Program-made: the position numbers and the translations under genes | The notes under the pieces: model-generated | Databases searched by the model: none | Told to the model about the DNA's origin: nothing | The model's input: the letters and a program-made list of their open reading frames with translations, nothing else | Shown here: in pieces, positions 46,240 to 62,356 of the stretch | How positions within the stretch are numbered: the stretch's first letter is position 1 | How the letters are laid out: each line of letters opens with the position of its first letter | Source: Strongylocentrotus droebachiensis | Lineage: Eukaryota > Echinodermata > Echinoidea > Camarodonta > Strongylocentrotidae | Reading direction: 5' to 3' | Assembly (NCBI GenBank): GCA_035222895.1 | Contig: JAVYIG010000067.1 | Location: 806,001 to 870,000 of the forward strand | Length of the DNA: 64,000 bases

Positions 46240-46549
46240 TGGATGGCAGACAAGAGTACAATCTGCTGGCCTTAGATGTGATGGCCATTTAATTTTAGTG
46301 AGATTTTTTTCTCCAGAGTCAGTTCTGAAGTCTGCTGTAAAAAAAAAATTCAGACAATATATGATAGCACTCTTTAGTAGGAATCTACAGCTTGCCTTCT
46401 AAACAGCGATTGTTTTGTTGGTACTTAATGGCTTGCTTGATCCTTGGTGAAGGGTTAGTTTGTCACCATGCAGGTGATAGGCACTTTCTAGGACGGAATA
46501 CATAGAAATACATGAAAGACTATTCAGTAGGTCAGAAGATCTGACTAAC

Positions 46550-50148
<3,599 letters not shown>

Positions 50149-50176
50149 CACAGTGTCATCCGGCAAACGTCTCGTT

Positions 50177-51955
50177 CTGACATCTTAAAATCATGCAGAA
50201 GAGTACAATCTGCGAGCAGGAAAATGTAAGTAAATGCCTTGATGGTTCAACCTAAAGACAGTAAAGAGGATGGATAAATAATAAAAAAATTAATTAGCCA
50301 TATCAGTTGCACCCAATCATCATCTAAGGTTAAGAATGAAGTCGGTCATAAACAATGTAACCTACATGAACATACATGTACATTTAAAAGGGAAATCCAT
50401 GATCCACCTAGACAGAAACTTAAAGCAAAAAATGTGAGAAATTTTCCAGTGAAAGAAATCATTTGACTAATTCTAAAGTTAAAAAAATTACCACACAAAT
50501 TCTTAGATGTCATTTATCTGATGATTTACTTCTGTAACAGGCATGTCTCAATTGGTTTTGGAATGATAGTGAGTAAACAATCTCTTGCTCTGATTGCTGA
50601 TCAATCTGTCAGAGCTAGGACCTGAATATGTAGTGATACGCTGATTTGGGCAACACATTGACCTAAAGGGGGCGCTAGAGCCATAGAGAAGTCGGATTGG
50701 GTTGATTAATTGTATGGTTATTAGTTTGACTTGGTATACATGAAGTTGAATAGCATTTATTATGTTTCCAATAGTGTGTCGGGAACGGGTAAACAACCCC
50801 TGGTCTTGAATTCCTGCATTGGATTACAGCTAGTGTTCATTTCGATAAGCATGTTGGAAATGAATTCCTGCATTAAAATGTACAGGTGTTCATTTCCGAT
50901 AAATACGTTAAGACAATAGACTATTTTTCCGGGGACCTGACATTCTCGCGAAGAGATAGACTCCTCCCATTTTTGTCGGTGACTAGTTCAAGTCACTCTC
51001 ATCTATTATTCTATTATTATGCTTTGTCATCGGTTATAATTAATTAAATGTATAACTCCTCTCTTAATTGGTCGGATGACCTAAGGGTAATTTTATATAT
51101 CCTATCTTGTACTTGTAGTTGGTTGTCTTCGTAAGGGTCCTCCTGGTTGGCTGGTAATATCATGTGATATCTAAGCCTTAATTGTCGGGTGCCGGAGTAT
51201 TATGTGCGGGATTTTGTAGTTCAGTTTATTTCAGTTTTATTTCATTCCGTTATCATGTTTAGGATGTGCTGCTAGTTTGTCTATAGGGCCGCCCAGCCTC
51301 TGAGAGAAGCAGCTATTTTAAAATGTTCTAAAAAAATTAATCTTTGTTTGTAACTACTACTGGAGCTTCGGCTAATTTTATAAATAATAAAGTGGACTTC
51401 AATTGTATATCCAAGCTTCTTTAGTTTTCATTTTGTTTCTGAACTTGTCGTCACCGACCCATTACGGGCCCATTACAAATATATAAAGTAATAACTTGTA
51501 GGCCCTAGACTAATTGTATTTTGTAAAATATTTTAATTTTATTTAGATCTAATGTCCCAAAAGCTAAATAAAAAAGAAAGTTCTCACTGTAGCCTAGCTG
51601 GCCTAGAGGGCCGTCTATGCATGTTCGCCTCAGGCTCAGCTCAAATGCATTCACACTTAAATGTTATATTATTTAAGAAAAGAAAATTGGATAATAGTTG
51701 ACTGATTGACATGCATATAAATTATGACGCTGAAAGCAGAACAGCTGCTTGTAAAAACATACACTCAAGCGCACTGCACTGTCACTGACTTGACTCAGCT
51801 CAGTCAAGCCTGCAGTTGAAATGAAACTGAAAGTCTCCGTCTTCTCGACGAGTCGCGTAACTCAACTCACACACGAAAATTCAATAAATAATCGTAATTT
51901 TACTGTACAAACTCACACAAAAAATTTAACAACAAATATAACTGAATAAACTCAC
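50177..51955 (-). other. ZNF474-like 5' intron
   Basis: Lies between the coding exon acceptor (TGTCAG, ending 50177) and a GTGAGT donor at 51955. It contains a candidate solo LTR (50775-51477). No coding exon recognised. Splicing the upstream ATG|GT exon to this acceptor would give a 6-codon upstream ORF ending just before the main ATG. Confidence 0.45.
50775..51477 (+). mobile_element. Candidate solo LTR, about 703 bp
   Basis: Starts TGTGTCGGGAACGGG and ends CCCATTACA, i.e. TG...CA borders. It is flanked by aatag and aatat (4 of 5 bases alike). Toward the 3' part, ataaataataaagtggactt provides an AATAAA before the end, as in an LTR R region. No gag or pol sequence is adjacent. Confidence 0.4.
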
Positions 51956-52110
51956 CATTATGTTACATTCTGACCAACAAGACTGTAAAACTTGATGTCC
52001 AGCTCCAGCGCCAATGTTTTCATCAGCGGAAATTCGCCATAGAAACTGCACACAAATAAACTTCCATCGATGTCAAATTATAGCGCCAGCTCAAGTCCAC
52101 TGAAATCAAG
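51956..52110. promoter_or_regulatory. Bidirectional promoter between ZNF474-like (-) and NUDT15 (+)
   Basis: On the - strand a first exon ends ATAATG|GTGAGT at 51956; on the + strand NUDT15 begins at 52111. The 150 bp between hold two short CpG-containing blocks (ccagctccagcgccaatg, tagcgccagctcaag) and caagATGGCAGCC, a YY1-like site overlapping the NUDT15 start codon. A head-to-head promoter is inferred. Confidence 0.6.
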
Positions 52111-55090
52111 ATGGCAGCCCCCAGTGAACCACATGTGAAGAGACCCGGCATAGGCGTTGGAGTTTTTGTAACAAGCGATGCACATCCAAATTGTGTTGTA
52201 CTCGGGAAGCGTAAAGGATCAACTGGCAGTGGGACATTCGCCCTTCCTGGTGGCCATCTAGAATTCGGGTAAATGATACTGCTTCAAAGCCAAGGCTGCC
52301 ATGTCCATGAGCTTGGCCGCCCTGACGCTCCCTGCCCCTGGGCTGCGGGGGCGCTGGCCGAGCCTAGCCTAGGCCTACGCTGTGGGTTCGGCTCGCTCTG
52401 CTCTTTGATGTGGGCGTGGCATGCTCGTCTAAATATTTTGAATAATGTTCATTTCCTACCATTCTTACCAAACATTTACTAACTCACAATAAAATTAGGG
52501 AACAACTTTAGAATATCGAAAATAATATCGCTAGTGATATTCGTTTGTCTCGCAATGTGGTCAATAAGGAATCTAAAAAGATCACGACGTGATCTTTTTA
52601 GATTCCTTATTGACCACATTGCGAGACAAACAAATATCACTAGCGATATTATTTTCGATACTATATCCGCAATGAGTAATATATTTAGCATTAACTTTAG
52701 AATACCCCACCACTAAAATTGACAAAACGTTTGTAGGGTACCAAAAACTTCACCAATGAAGCTAAATCTCGCGTCTCAAGACTTATGGTTTTTAAGTAAA
52801 ACTAAACCAAATCCTAATCCTAATCCTAACCCTAACCCTAGGTCTTTGACGTGTATGTACATTACCTGTTGGTGGGGTATTCTAAATTGAGAACTGGCCA
52901 AATATTGTCACAGCTACATGTAGTAATAGTATTCACAGACATGTCTCAGGATTATTAGTAAGGTGTAATATTCCCAACTTATGAATTAAACCATGTCTCT
53001 CTCCTAGGCCCTAGCTAGCTAGCTAGACCATGCCCATGAAGGCATGATAAAACACAATTTGTCTAATATTTGAGGCTTCACCTTTGTTGTTGCTGGTGTA
53101 GGTGTTAACAAAAAAATATATATTTTCTTGTTTGTACAGTTTGGGGTAAAACTCAAGATGGGTTTGTGATTGATGCCATAGACCTATATGGATTGTCCTG
53201 TCTCAAGACAAATAATTAAAGTGCCATAAATAATAAAGGATTTTTGTTCTTAACTGAAAGTTCTATTACTTATTGAGTTATTGGGCAAGACTCGAACCAA
53301 GTATAAATACATAAGGTAGTTCACTTGAAATTTGGTGGCAGATATATATATGTAAAGGCTGGAGGATGCACAAAGTCCTTTAAAAAGAAAAAAAACTACA
53401 AACATTAAAGAGATTGAAATTTCAGAGGAATCAAGTGATTCCTTTGTCCTCAATTAGTCTTAGAATTAAAATGAATATCTGACGAGCAAGTAAGCAAAAT
53501 ATTAGGGATATGCAAAACGAAGGGACAGGAATTTTGGAGTGGGAGAGTAACGTCTCTTTTTTTCAAATATTATTTTTTATCAAGTATCTTACTTCTCTGT
53601 AAATGTTTTTTTTTCCTTCAGAGAAGAATGGCTGGATTGTGCCAAGAGAGAAACGGAAGAAGAAACAGGGCTGCGTCTCAAGAACGTTGTCTTCTCGACT
53701 GTCGTCAACGCGGTGTGCATAGAGAAAGACTACCATTACGTCACAATCTTTATGAAGGGCGAGGTGGATGCAGATTTTAAGAAGGATCCAGAAAATATGG
53801 AGCCTCATAAATGTGAAGGTTTGTAGATCCATAGCCTCCATTACCAAAGACGTATCTATTGGAACTGCAGAAGAATTTCTATTAATTTACCGATATGAAA
53901 AGGGAAATCATCACCAGCTTGATTCGGTGACACAGATTTTCTTTTCAGGAATTATTTCAATCATTGTAAAGAAAAAATTTGGTTTGTATCCAGTAGATAA
54001 AGATCATGGGCTCCTTCTTGTAATTGAAAACAAATCTTGAAACCAGCAGGATTTGGAAGGATATCGTTAACACGCCCAATGTATTTTCACAGTGCCAATA
54101 TAGCTCAATATAGCACAATCTGGCGCTGCTCAGTGGCTGTCGGGCTCACGATCAATTGGGCAAAAAGAATTTCCATTTTCGGTTGGAGTGGACTTTAAAA
54201 GATTATTAAAAAGATTATTATTATTAAAGTGACTGGGTAACATTGTTGAAGGTTGATGAAAAAAATTGCTTAATTTTTGTATAAAATGTTACTTACTATA
54301 TTCCTTCTACTATACTAACCCTCTGACATGCAAAAAATCCTGAACAAATTCTCTAACCACAAAGATATCTATGGTTTTCTTTGAAGGCGTCGATGTGAGG
54401 CACCCTCTAACAGTGATTAACAGTAAATTCTCCCAACCATTTTTTGAATTTTCCCAACCGTTTTTCCATGAGAAAAATACATAAAACAGGCTATAAAAAT
54501 CTGTCAACACTTAATTGTCTGGAATGGAATGTAGAGACATTTTATTGCTTTGTGACGATTTACATTCACCTAAAATGTAATTAAATTGTCCTTGTCTTGA
54601 TGCTGAACAGGCTTTGACAAGTAGCAGAATAGAAGTAGAATAATATAGTTGGGAGAATTAAGGAATCGATCAGATCAGTTTTTCCCAATTTGTACCATGA
54701 ATAATGATCCGTTTTCACTCAAATTTTCAGATTATCTTTAATTGTACATCTAGCATTGAAGTCACTACCTTAGCACCACTATCTCTCATCTGAACAATGT
54801 TACCCAGTCCCTTTAAAGATTAATGGCTACTTTTAAATTTCACAGTATTTAAAAATTATGATACTTTTATCAAATAATATAGAGCATCTTTTGACCTCCC
54901 TAAATTTCAATACGTTAATTTCTTTTAAATTTGCTCATCTAAATCATCAAACAGATAAATTCTTTGATGAATCTCATCTATTTTACTCTCAGGTTGGGAA
55001 TGGAGAGACTGGAACAACTTCCCTCCTGAAGAAGAACTCTTTTGGGCTCTAAAGGTTGCTAGGGAAGAAGGACACAATCCATTCTCATAA
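52111..55090 (+). CDS. NUDT15: NUDT15-like nucleotide triphosphate diphosphatase (Nudix)
   Basis: Exons 52111-52268, 53622-53818 and 54993-55090; phases 2 and 1; 150 residues (human 164). It begins [20 protein letters not shown], continues [20 protein letters not shown], and carries a complete Nudix box [20 protein letters not shown] followed by TGL, matching G-x5-E-x7-RE-x2-EE-x-G with all Mg2+-ligand glutamates. It continues [15 protein letters not shown] and [24 protein letters not shown]15 hydrolyses modified (d)GTP, including thio-dGTP and oxidised nucleotides, to monophosphates in the cytosol. The C-terminus is shorter than in human after the conserved LF helix. The ATG overlaps a YY1-like site and is the first in-frame codon after an upstream region with no ORF. 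Confidence 0.92.
52513..52661. repeat. Near-perfect palindrome with 74-bp arms
   Basis: Arms 52513-52586 and 52588-52661 are inverted complements with about one internal mismatch and a 1-nt centre (gatcacg-a-cgtgatc). The pair is bracketed by the direct repeat aactttagaata at 52504 and 52694. It is located in NUDT15 intron 1. Confidence 0.92.
52696..52886. mobile_element. Short TIR element TTTAGAATACCCCACC with telomere-like core
   Basis: The left end tttagaataccccacc is the exact complement of the right end ggtggggtattctaaa. The interior has cctaatcctaatcctaaccctaaccctagg-type repeats (about 52809-52842). The same terminal motif (tttagaatacctcacc) opens the tandem units at 62.69 and 63.07 kb. 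Confidence 0.72.
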
Positions 55091-55199
55091 AGGAGACAAG
55101 CTGGCATAACAAGAAAAGAGCATTCCATGATGTGCGCCACGGTCATGTGTGTGTAAAGGTGTATAAAATTGGATGTTAAGAAGTAAAATTCAGTCTATT

Positions 55200-55745
55200 G
55201 TTAAAGGGCAATCTAACCCTTGTAATAAGTTCATTTGTATGAAAGCAGAAAAATAAAATTCACAGAATTGCAAAAATTTGAAAAAATGTATGTCGGACCA
55301 ACAATAAGAAAGTTATGAATGCCAATCTCAAAGTGACCGTTTCGTCAGTGGATTGTGACGTAGTCGCGTATAACTCTCCTGTTTGTTCACCATTACAAAA
55401 ATATCATTACGATAATCTTGTTTTTATCCCAATTGCCTTCTCCCTTAGGACTCCACTCACAATGCATTTATGTCTACCATATTATTATAGGTCCTCTATT
55501 AGAGTAAAGACGCTCCAGGATCGGACATTTCGAAAAATTGAAATTTTAGTAATTTTTGTGTATCGGAACAAATTGTCCGGCACTACACAGAGGCATTACA
55601 GAGTCAGCCAATTTGAAGAGCCCATACCAATAGTGATTACAACTTTCAAAAACGCTCATCTTTCTCATTTTGTTCCATTCCACTCAAACTTTCAACAGTC
55701 TACTTTCCTCTAAAATAGTTTTCCATCAAGGTTGGATTTCCTTTT
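55200..55745. mobile_element. MITE with TTAAAGGGCAATCTAACCC ends
   Basis: Left ttaaagggcaatctaaccct pairs with right aggttggatttccttttaa. The interior includes caataagaaagttatgaatg and a CpG-rich patch. The 132-codon frame inside it is not supported. This element probably supplies the NUDT15 polyadenylation signal. Confidence 0.65.
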
Positions 55746-57204
55746 AATATTTTGAGAAAAAATGCAGTGCAGTTTCTCCTGACATAAAAGAAGTAAACCT
55801 CATTAGATTGAGAGTTAATTATCTCTCGAGGAACTGTAGAGCATGATATCCAGTGTCAATTTTTTACATTTATGAAGAGTAAAAAAATATACAGGTATTT
55901 GTTTGTTCTGACCTCAACCCTGCTCTTTGCAATTTTGCATATTTCCAATAAAAATTGATCACTTTCTTATTGCTTTCCAATGGATCACCTTGCATGGCAG
56001 GAGTTTGAAACATGCATAGAGGAATGAAGGTTCTATACAGTATATAGGTATGTCAAAGGTCATTGGTCATTTGCTGTCCCATACGTCACCAGTAATAACA
56101 ACATTTAAAAAACATTGGATATTTGAAATAAAATTGACCACTTTTTTGTTGTTAGCTTATCACTTTGCACAGCAACAAGTTTGAAATAGGCATAGATTGA
56201 ATGTTCAATTTATATAAATGTCTGAGATTGAAGAAATCTTGGGAAATCTACATGGAAAAGTGAGGGGGAAAATGAAATATATGGGTACATGTCAAAGGTC
56301 ATTTGCTGTCTTATATATCACAAACAATAAGAAAATTAACAAAACATTACATAGCAATTCTATTAAATTAGGCTGTCAACTTTTTAGGTGTACTAAAACT
56401 TTAAAATTATGTTGGTTCATTCATGGGACAAAATATATCATGGACTTACCCACAGCCCACATACATGTTCATGACTTCATGTATCAAGTTTTTTATTGTG
56501 AAATGTCTTCAATGTGTTTTGAAATCTGAAATTTGATATGTAAATAAATTATTTTTAACAAAAGATTTTAGTAGTATATGTAATTTAATTATTTACCATG
56601 CATCATATTTCCCACGGCTGGGGATGAACAGGTAACCACATAGGTTGTGAAAATATTGAAGGGGGGGGGGGCGGGTGTTGTCACTGACACCGACTCGGAC
56701 TGCCTCCTTCTAAATGGATGTTGACATATCCCAGATTTGTTATGAATTTATGATTTATTAGATATATTTTTTGTAAATGAAGTCAAGAATCTTGTATTTT
56801 TTTAAAACTCATTTATTGGAACATGCAATCTTTCTTGTCAGGAGGGGGGGGGGGGGGGGGGTCGATCCACAAGTTTTCCCAGTGTGTTCCGTGATCTTAG
56901 AATGTACAAAATACATGAACCATAATTTATGGTAACCTTTTGACAATGGTGCCCAAGACATCTCGGGTCCCTCCCCTGTTCATCTTGTTTAAACAAAGAT
57001 TGTACACAGAACTTTGCTGTCTTGAGGGACTATGTGATTTTGTGTGTCACCCCCGCCCACTTCCTGTTCAACAACTCTGGATACACCGGTTCTCTAATTT
57101 TACATGCAGAAAAATATACTTACTTATTTATACATACATGTTTACATACTTCTTGTTCTAATCTCGCAAAGTGTTTTGTAATATTAATATCAGTCTTGCA
57201 ATAT

Positions 57205-57556
57205 CAATAATAATAATAATATTATTGCTTATATAGCGCTTAATACGTCAGGAATGTCCGAGTTTCTAAGCGCTTTACATTATTACCCCCGGTCATCGGA
57301 TTCTGGCTTGCCCGCACTCAATGTATGCACTTTCTCCACTCCCTGGGGAGCATTCCAACAAGAGCTACTAGGCTCAAATTGCTAAGCATACCACATTGGC
57401 TTTCGCATCTTACCTGGTACCCATTTAACACCTGGGTGGAGAGTGGCAAATGAAGATCAATGTCTTGCCAAAGGACATTAGTGCCGCGGCGGGACTCGAA
57501 CCGGGGACCTTGTGATCGTCAGTCCGGTGACGTATCCACTCAACCACAACACCTCT
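57205..57556 (-). mobile_element. Full-length tRNA-derived SINE
   Basis: The - strand starts near 57556 with ggtgttgtggttgagtggat (A box) and a B box ggttcgagtcc. It is followed by the body actaatgtcctttggcaaga, acccaggtgttaaatgggta and aatgctccccagggagtgga, then gcgctttaagcgct-like sequence and an (AAT)n tail at 57205-57225. It contains all segments seen piecemeal at 20966, 26780 and 28850. Confidence 0.82.
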
Positions 57557-58348
57557 ACTCTAATACTTACAAACAACAATAATAAACCAAGTTTTAGGTA
57601 CATTCAAACGTAAAAATACTAATTTATTCCCTATATCATCATACATGTAGCTATCTCTTTTGTGTACATTTATACATGTACCCGGTAGTTGATATTCTTT
57701 AAGAGCAGACTACATGCACACACACAAAACTTACAGTTCACTCGAACCATCACTGCTGCTGCTCATAACAATAATACATGTCCATCCCGACTTCACATTT
57801 CTTGTTTGCCAAGCTCTCCTCACAGACCATTAAGGAATATCAGATGGGATATTATTTCTTCCACAGTATACAGCACTGAGAGGAAGCAATAGCTTGATGG
57901 AGGGGACAATAGATTGCTAGTACACACCGCGTTCTTTTCTGCAAGACATATATTATCCCGTGTCCAAATTAAGAGAACTGGCCTTACAGCATCCCGAGAG
58001 AAAGGGTTTGAGTGTACCAAAGTTATATTTTGCAGGTTGAAAATAAATGTAGACTGCGACACATTTATTAACCTTATCAGAAATCAACATACCATTATCC
58101 AGAATTTACCCTCAATATTTATGTTCCTAAAGTCCCCAATGCTGAAGCTCCCCAAGCTTGATCGATAGGAGCACCATGTATGTTGCATCGGCGAGAACTA
58201 GAAGTATGGTACACAAATGAACAACTAACCAGACATATTCATCATCAACCATCTTGTTCATAATCCACATGATACACTTCTTGCCAAGTCTTTGTCTATT
58301 ACTGGCTTTCGGATGTCCATCTCGGTGGCATATTGTCAAAAGAGTTTC

Positions 58349-61300
58349 TCAACTTGTTCCTTCCGCTTCTGCTGCGGCTGCCTGTTCTTTCGTAGCAGTT
58401 TTGTGCCTGGCTCTCCTTGCTATCACGTAGGTCCTCGGATGTATTGGAAGCAAGCCTGATAGTCCTGCGGTAGAGTGAGGGGGAAAAACAATCATAAAAG
58501 GGATCCGAAAACTTTATCTTAGGTCCTTAAAAAAAAATCCTTGATTTAGCTCATGCTGCAATGATAATTATAAAGCTTTAGGTCAGTCAGGAACCCCGTG
58601 AGTTTTACAAGCCGATCGGCTGTCTGATAATCAAGATATTTATGATTGAAAATCGAAATCAAATTTTGCATTTGCCAAACGTTTTTCATAACACTATAGT
58701 CTATTGGGGAAAACGAGCATGGTAAAACCTGTCACTCAAGGTTTTTACTTTTTTGAGGCACTTCTTGATCACTTGAAGCGCAATTTTTTTAGGGCTTCAA
58801 TATAACACCATATCACAGACACTGATAACACGTAGGGACGTGCATCTCAGATTTAACATTGTTAACGATCCCTTTAATACATGCATGTTATACAGAGAAT
58901 TTTGTTGTTGTTCCGGCAGCACAGGAAAAGATGATAACATTTTCCCACTTGGTGCAACTGTGCAATAACATTTGAACAAGTGGATGTGTAATAAATGAAA
59001 ATATATGAGTTATCTGTATTTCTACAAATCCTTAAATACCAATCAACAGTTATTCTGTTAATCAGAGAAATCATAACTTTGAACGATACTTATCTATTTG
59101 AAAGTGTCCATTGAATTATGACAGTACCGGTATATATAACCCTAAAAATAAATGGAACTTTGGATTTCTTCTCGGGCGGAAATGTTTCTCTTTTGATGGA
59201 CACAATTGAACAAAAAAAAGTGGTAAACTAAATACAAGAAATTAGAAAGAAAGGGTACTGACAAACTTGTAAGGAGCTATTCAATTATGACATCACAGAT
59301 ACAAAAGGTGTTGAAACAAAGAATCCTACCTAAGAGATGTGATACTGGTGTTGTGGGATGTGCTCCTATCGCCAGCCAGTACTTGATTCTTTCCACATTG
59401 AGACTAACCAGCTTCTCATTGTGGTTGTTTGGCATGGGATCAAACGTTCCCAACTGCTCCAAGGCTCTCCCACTGTTTCTGGCAAACTTGTTGTGAATCG
59501 CTACGAGATGAAAGAAAGGCCTGTTCGTACAGCCATGCCGGGCTAGTCTCAACATTACTGGCATGATGTCTTGATGCACAGGAGCTTTGAAGGCGATATT
59601 GTGACTTCCAGCTGCTTCTTTCCTGCAAGGGGGAGAAAATAATGTGAGGATCATCAGACTTTGCATTTCAGAATTCAGACACAGACACATAAATCTACTG
59701 TAAAAGCACAAATTAATAACTCAAGGAGTCAAACTTCCAACGGAATGTTTTCAAATAAATAACTTGGTAATTCTTCATTCTGCCCAAATTAAGTCAAACT
59801 TCCAAATCCAAAACATCCTAAAAAAATCAAAAAATGCACTCACATTTTTTGATTCTATATCACGATACCTCCACATGATGTAGCATTATGTAGAAGATGT
59901 GTGGGGGAGGGGGGGGGGGGGATAGTGCCAAATTTAGAGAAGGACAGGATTACTTTTGCTTTCAATCCACAACCTTTACGTACATGCCTATAGTTGTTCT
60001 CGGTAATGTCGACAAAATAAAGACTAGCTTTCAACCCTATTTGGTTGTTGAAGTGGCAAAAACGTGAAGGTGACGCCCCCAACCCCATCACCCCCTTTTG
60101 CGGCTACATTCCTTGCAAAAACTGACTTGCCATGGAAGTGAATCGATGAATTCGTTTTCAAGATCATTTCGGAAAGTTTTGTCTTTGAAGTTGGACTATA
60201 TTATTGAATGCATAAATACTGCATAATTTAGAACACATAGAAAAAAAAAAAAAAACATTTTGAAGTCTTGAACAAATGATCAAACAGGAAACCACATTTG
60301 CGTCACATGTAGGCCTACCCTAAAATTGTAATGATGAAGATTACGATGATGTCGGCAATAATGATAATTCTAATGACGATAATGCTAGATGACCAATATT
60401 GTGCCTAAAAATATACGCTAATTTATTTTGTAATCAAGATTAAGAAATGTCGAGAATATAGTTTGCAGTTTAAAACTAAAATGAAGTGCTATTACTTTCT
60501 TTTCCAAAGAGTTCACTTTAATAGTGGCTATTGTTTTCCCAGATCAGAAAGAGGTGAATAACAGTAAACTGGCATTATTAGTAGACCTAGATCTACAGAG
60601 GCAAAAGAAGAAATAAAGAAAGAAATATCAACTATCAAAAGAACATGTAGATCGATTTCTACTGGGAAGCAATTTTATTTGGCCTAACGTGTACCCGAGA
60701 TGTTTCCCTTTTCTATACTTTTGATGCGCGCCCAGCATAGGGCGGAATTAGGGGGGTGTTTCCATTTACTGTACCACTTCTTTCTGACCTACCTGACACA
60801 CTTTAATCTGACACACTTTTTTCCTATTCATTTTCTACACAGAGGCATTTTCAAGAGCCATGATCTGTGATTGGCTTTTTCGCTAGCAAATATTCATGAT
60901 TATGCAAATTATTAAGATCGCACAGTTCATATCCTTTGTTTTGGTCTTGCGAAAAATACGATCAACTTTTCAAAAAGTTCCTAAAAATGACACTTTGAGC
61001 GAGAAAATGTTATAATGAGTCAGCTTTGTAATTTCTGAGGTATGCATGTTGATTTGGTTATATTAAAATGTTATGAAACGGACGTATATTTGTTCTCAGG
61101 ACCATGTTTTGAGGGAGTAATGGGGTTGATTTTTTCCCCAATGAAGGTGATCGCAGCCATTATGTTTCTGCACGACTGCTAGCCAGGGCTGTGGGCCCGC
61201 AGCCACTCCGCGCCCGCGCTCAGCTGATCGACCTGCTGGGGCCTAATCATGCAACATGTGTCTGCATAGCTCATAGGACTTGTTTGTAGTTAGCATCAGA

Positions 61301-62356
61301 ATTAAAAGTTCAGCCGTAGGTCTAGGCCTACATTAGTAGAAGTTGTACAGTATTTCTGCACATGGTAATTCCCTCAAAACATGGTCCTGAGAACAAATAT
61401 ACGTCCGTTTCATAACATTTTAATATAACCAAATCAACATGCATACCTCAGAAATTACAAAGCTGACTCATTATAACATTTTCTCGCTCAAAGTGTCATT
61501 TTCAGGAACTTTTTGAAAAGTTGATCGTATTTTTCGCAAGACCAAAACAAAGGATATGAACCGTGCGCACGATCTTAATAATTTGCATAATCATGAATAT
61601 TTACTAGCAAAAAAGCCAATCACAGATCATGGCTCTTGAAAATGCCTCTATGTAGAAAATGAATAGGAAAAAAGTGTGTCAGATTAAGTGTGTCAGGTAG
61701 GTCAGAAAGAAGTGGTACAGTAAATGGAAACTAGGGAGGACGATGAAATTTTGAATTTGTGAAGGAACCCCAACAAGTTTGGTATCATTGGAAAGCTTGT
61801 AAAATGAGAAATAGAATGGTGCTTAAATCAGCTCAGTAGCTTATAGACTTACAGATATATTTCAAGTTAAAGCGTAGAAGATTCAGTGTTTCATTCTGCC
61901 TGTTTTTAGAGTCTAGAACGTCAGATTTACAACAATCCAACATCAGCTAGCCATCACACACACAGTCAAGATGCGATTCCAGATTTCTTAGATTCGACAC
62001 CGTTATAAACAAACGTAAGTCGCAGCTTATCGCACATGCCATATCAAAATCAACGTACATCATTGGAATCACAACACTTCAAGCTTTCAGAAAATACTAC
62101 TTTTGCATGCCTTTTCATAATTTTAAATTATGGTTTCTATGAGTTTTTTTAAAGAATTATGGCCTTATTTTTTGAGAAAAATGATTACTTTTAATTGGAA
62201 TGGATTTTATGAGAATTAAAAATGAAATTTACCTGCCAAGTTTGGTGTCAGTCGAAAGCTCACGATCTCCGCTATAAGAAAATGGCATTTATTGAACGTA
62301 GATGGGGCTCACCCCTTCGCGAACGTAGAGTACCTATATATAGAGAGTAGCGACAT
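58349..62356 (-). CDS. MRPS16: Mitochondrial ribosomal protein bS16m (MRPS16)
   Basis: Exons 62313-62356 (predicted), 59330-59622 and 58349-58464; phases 2 and 1; 150 residues (human 137). The core exon encodes MLRLARHGCTNRPFFHLVAI, EQLGTFDPMPNNHNEKLVSL and NVERIKYWLAIGAHPTTPVS, diagnostic of bacterial-type S16 in mitochondria. The last exon gives GLSGLLPIHPRTYVIARRAR and an Ala/Glu-rich tail ending EAEGTS and TGA. bS16m is a small-subunit protein of the mitoribosome. The first exon, MSLLSIYRYSTFAKG, is basic and hydroxyl-rich like a mitochondrial presequence, and its GG|GTGAGC donor fits the phase of the next exon, but it is only 44 nt. Without it, translation could start at MPVMLRL (59564), giving 116 residues. 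Confidence 0.85.
58497..58877 (+). mobile_element. TTAA-flanked MITE, copy 4
   Basis: Starts aaaagggatccgaaaacttt (left TTAA degraded to TAAA) and ends gttaacgatccct|TTAA. The interior is nearly the same as copy 1. It lies in MRPS16 intron 2. Confidence 0.78.
60758..61731. mobile_element. Foldback element, arms about 365 bp, loop 244 bp
   Basis: 60758-61120 and 61365-61731 are inverted complements with only scattered mismatches (for example the paired gtttccatttactgtacc / ggtacagtaaatggaaac). The loop 61121-61364 is CpG-rich (ccgcgcccgcgctcagctga) unlike its arms. Located in MRPS16 intron 1. No ORF. Confidence 0.9.

Larger units (their letters stand above)
55091..58348. other. NUDT15 3' flank and intergenic region
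   Basis: Holds a MITE (55200-55745), repeated segments of about 230 bp at 55950-56400 (tgtcaaaggtcatttgctgt, caacaagtttgaaatag.cat), poly-G runs at 56658 and 56842, a SINE (57205-57556) and an unassigned stretch to 58348. The first AATAAA after the NUDT15 stop is at 55252, inside the MITE. Confidence 0.5.

Noticed and set aside
55315..55713. 132-codon + strand frame
   Set aside because: Lies inside a MITE with inverted ends; no start context and no recognisable domain.
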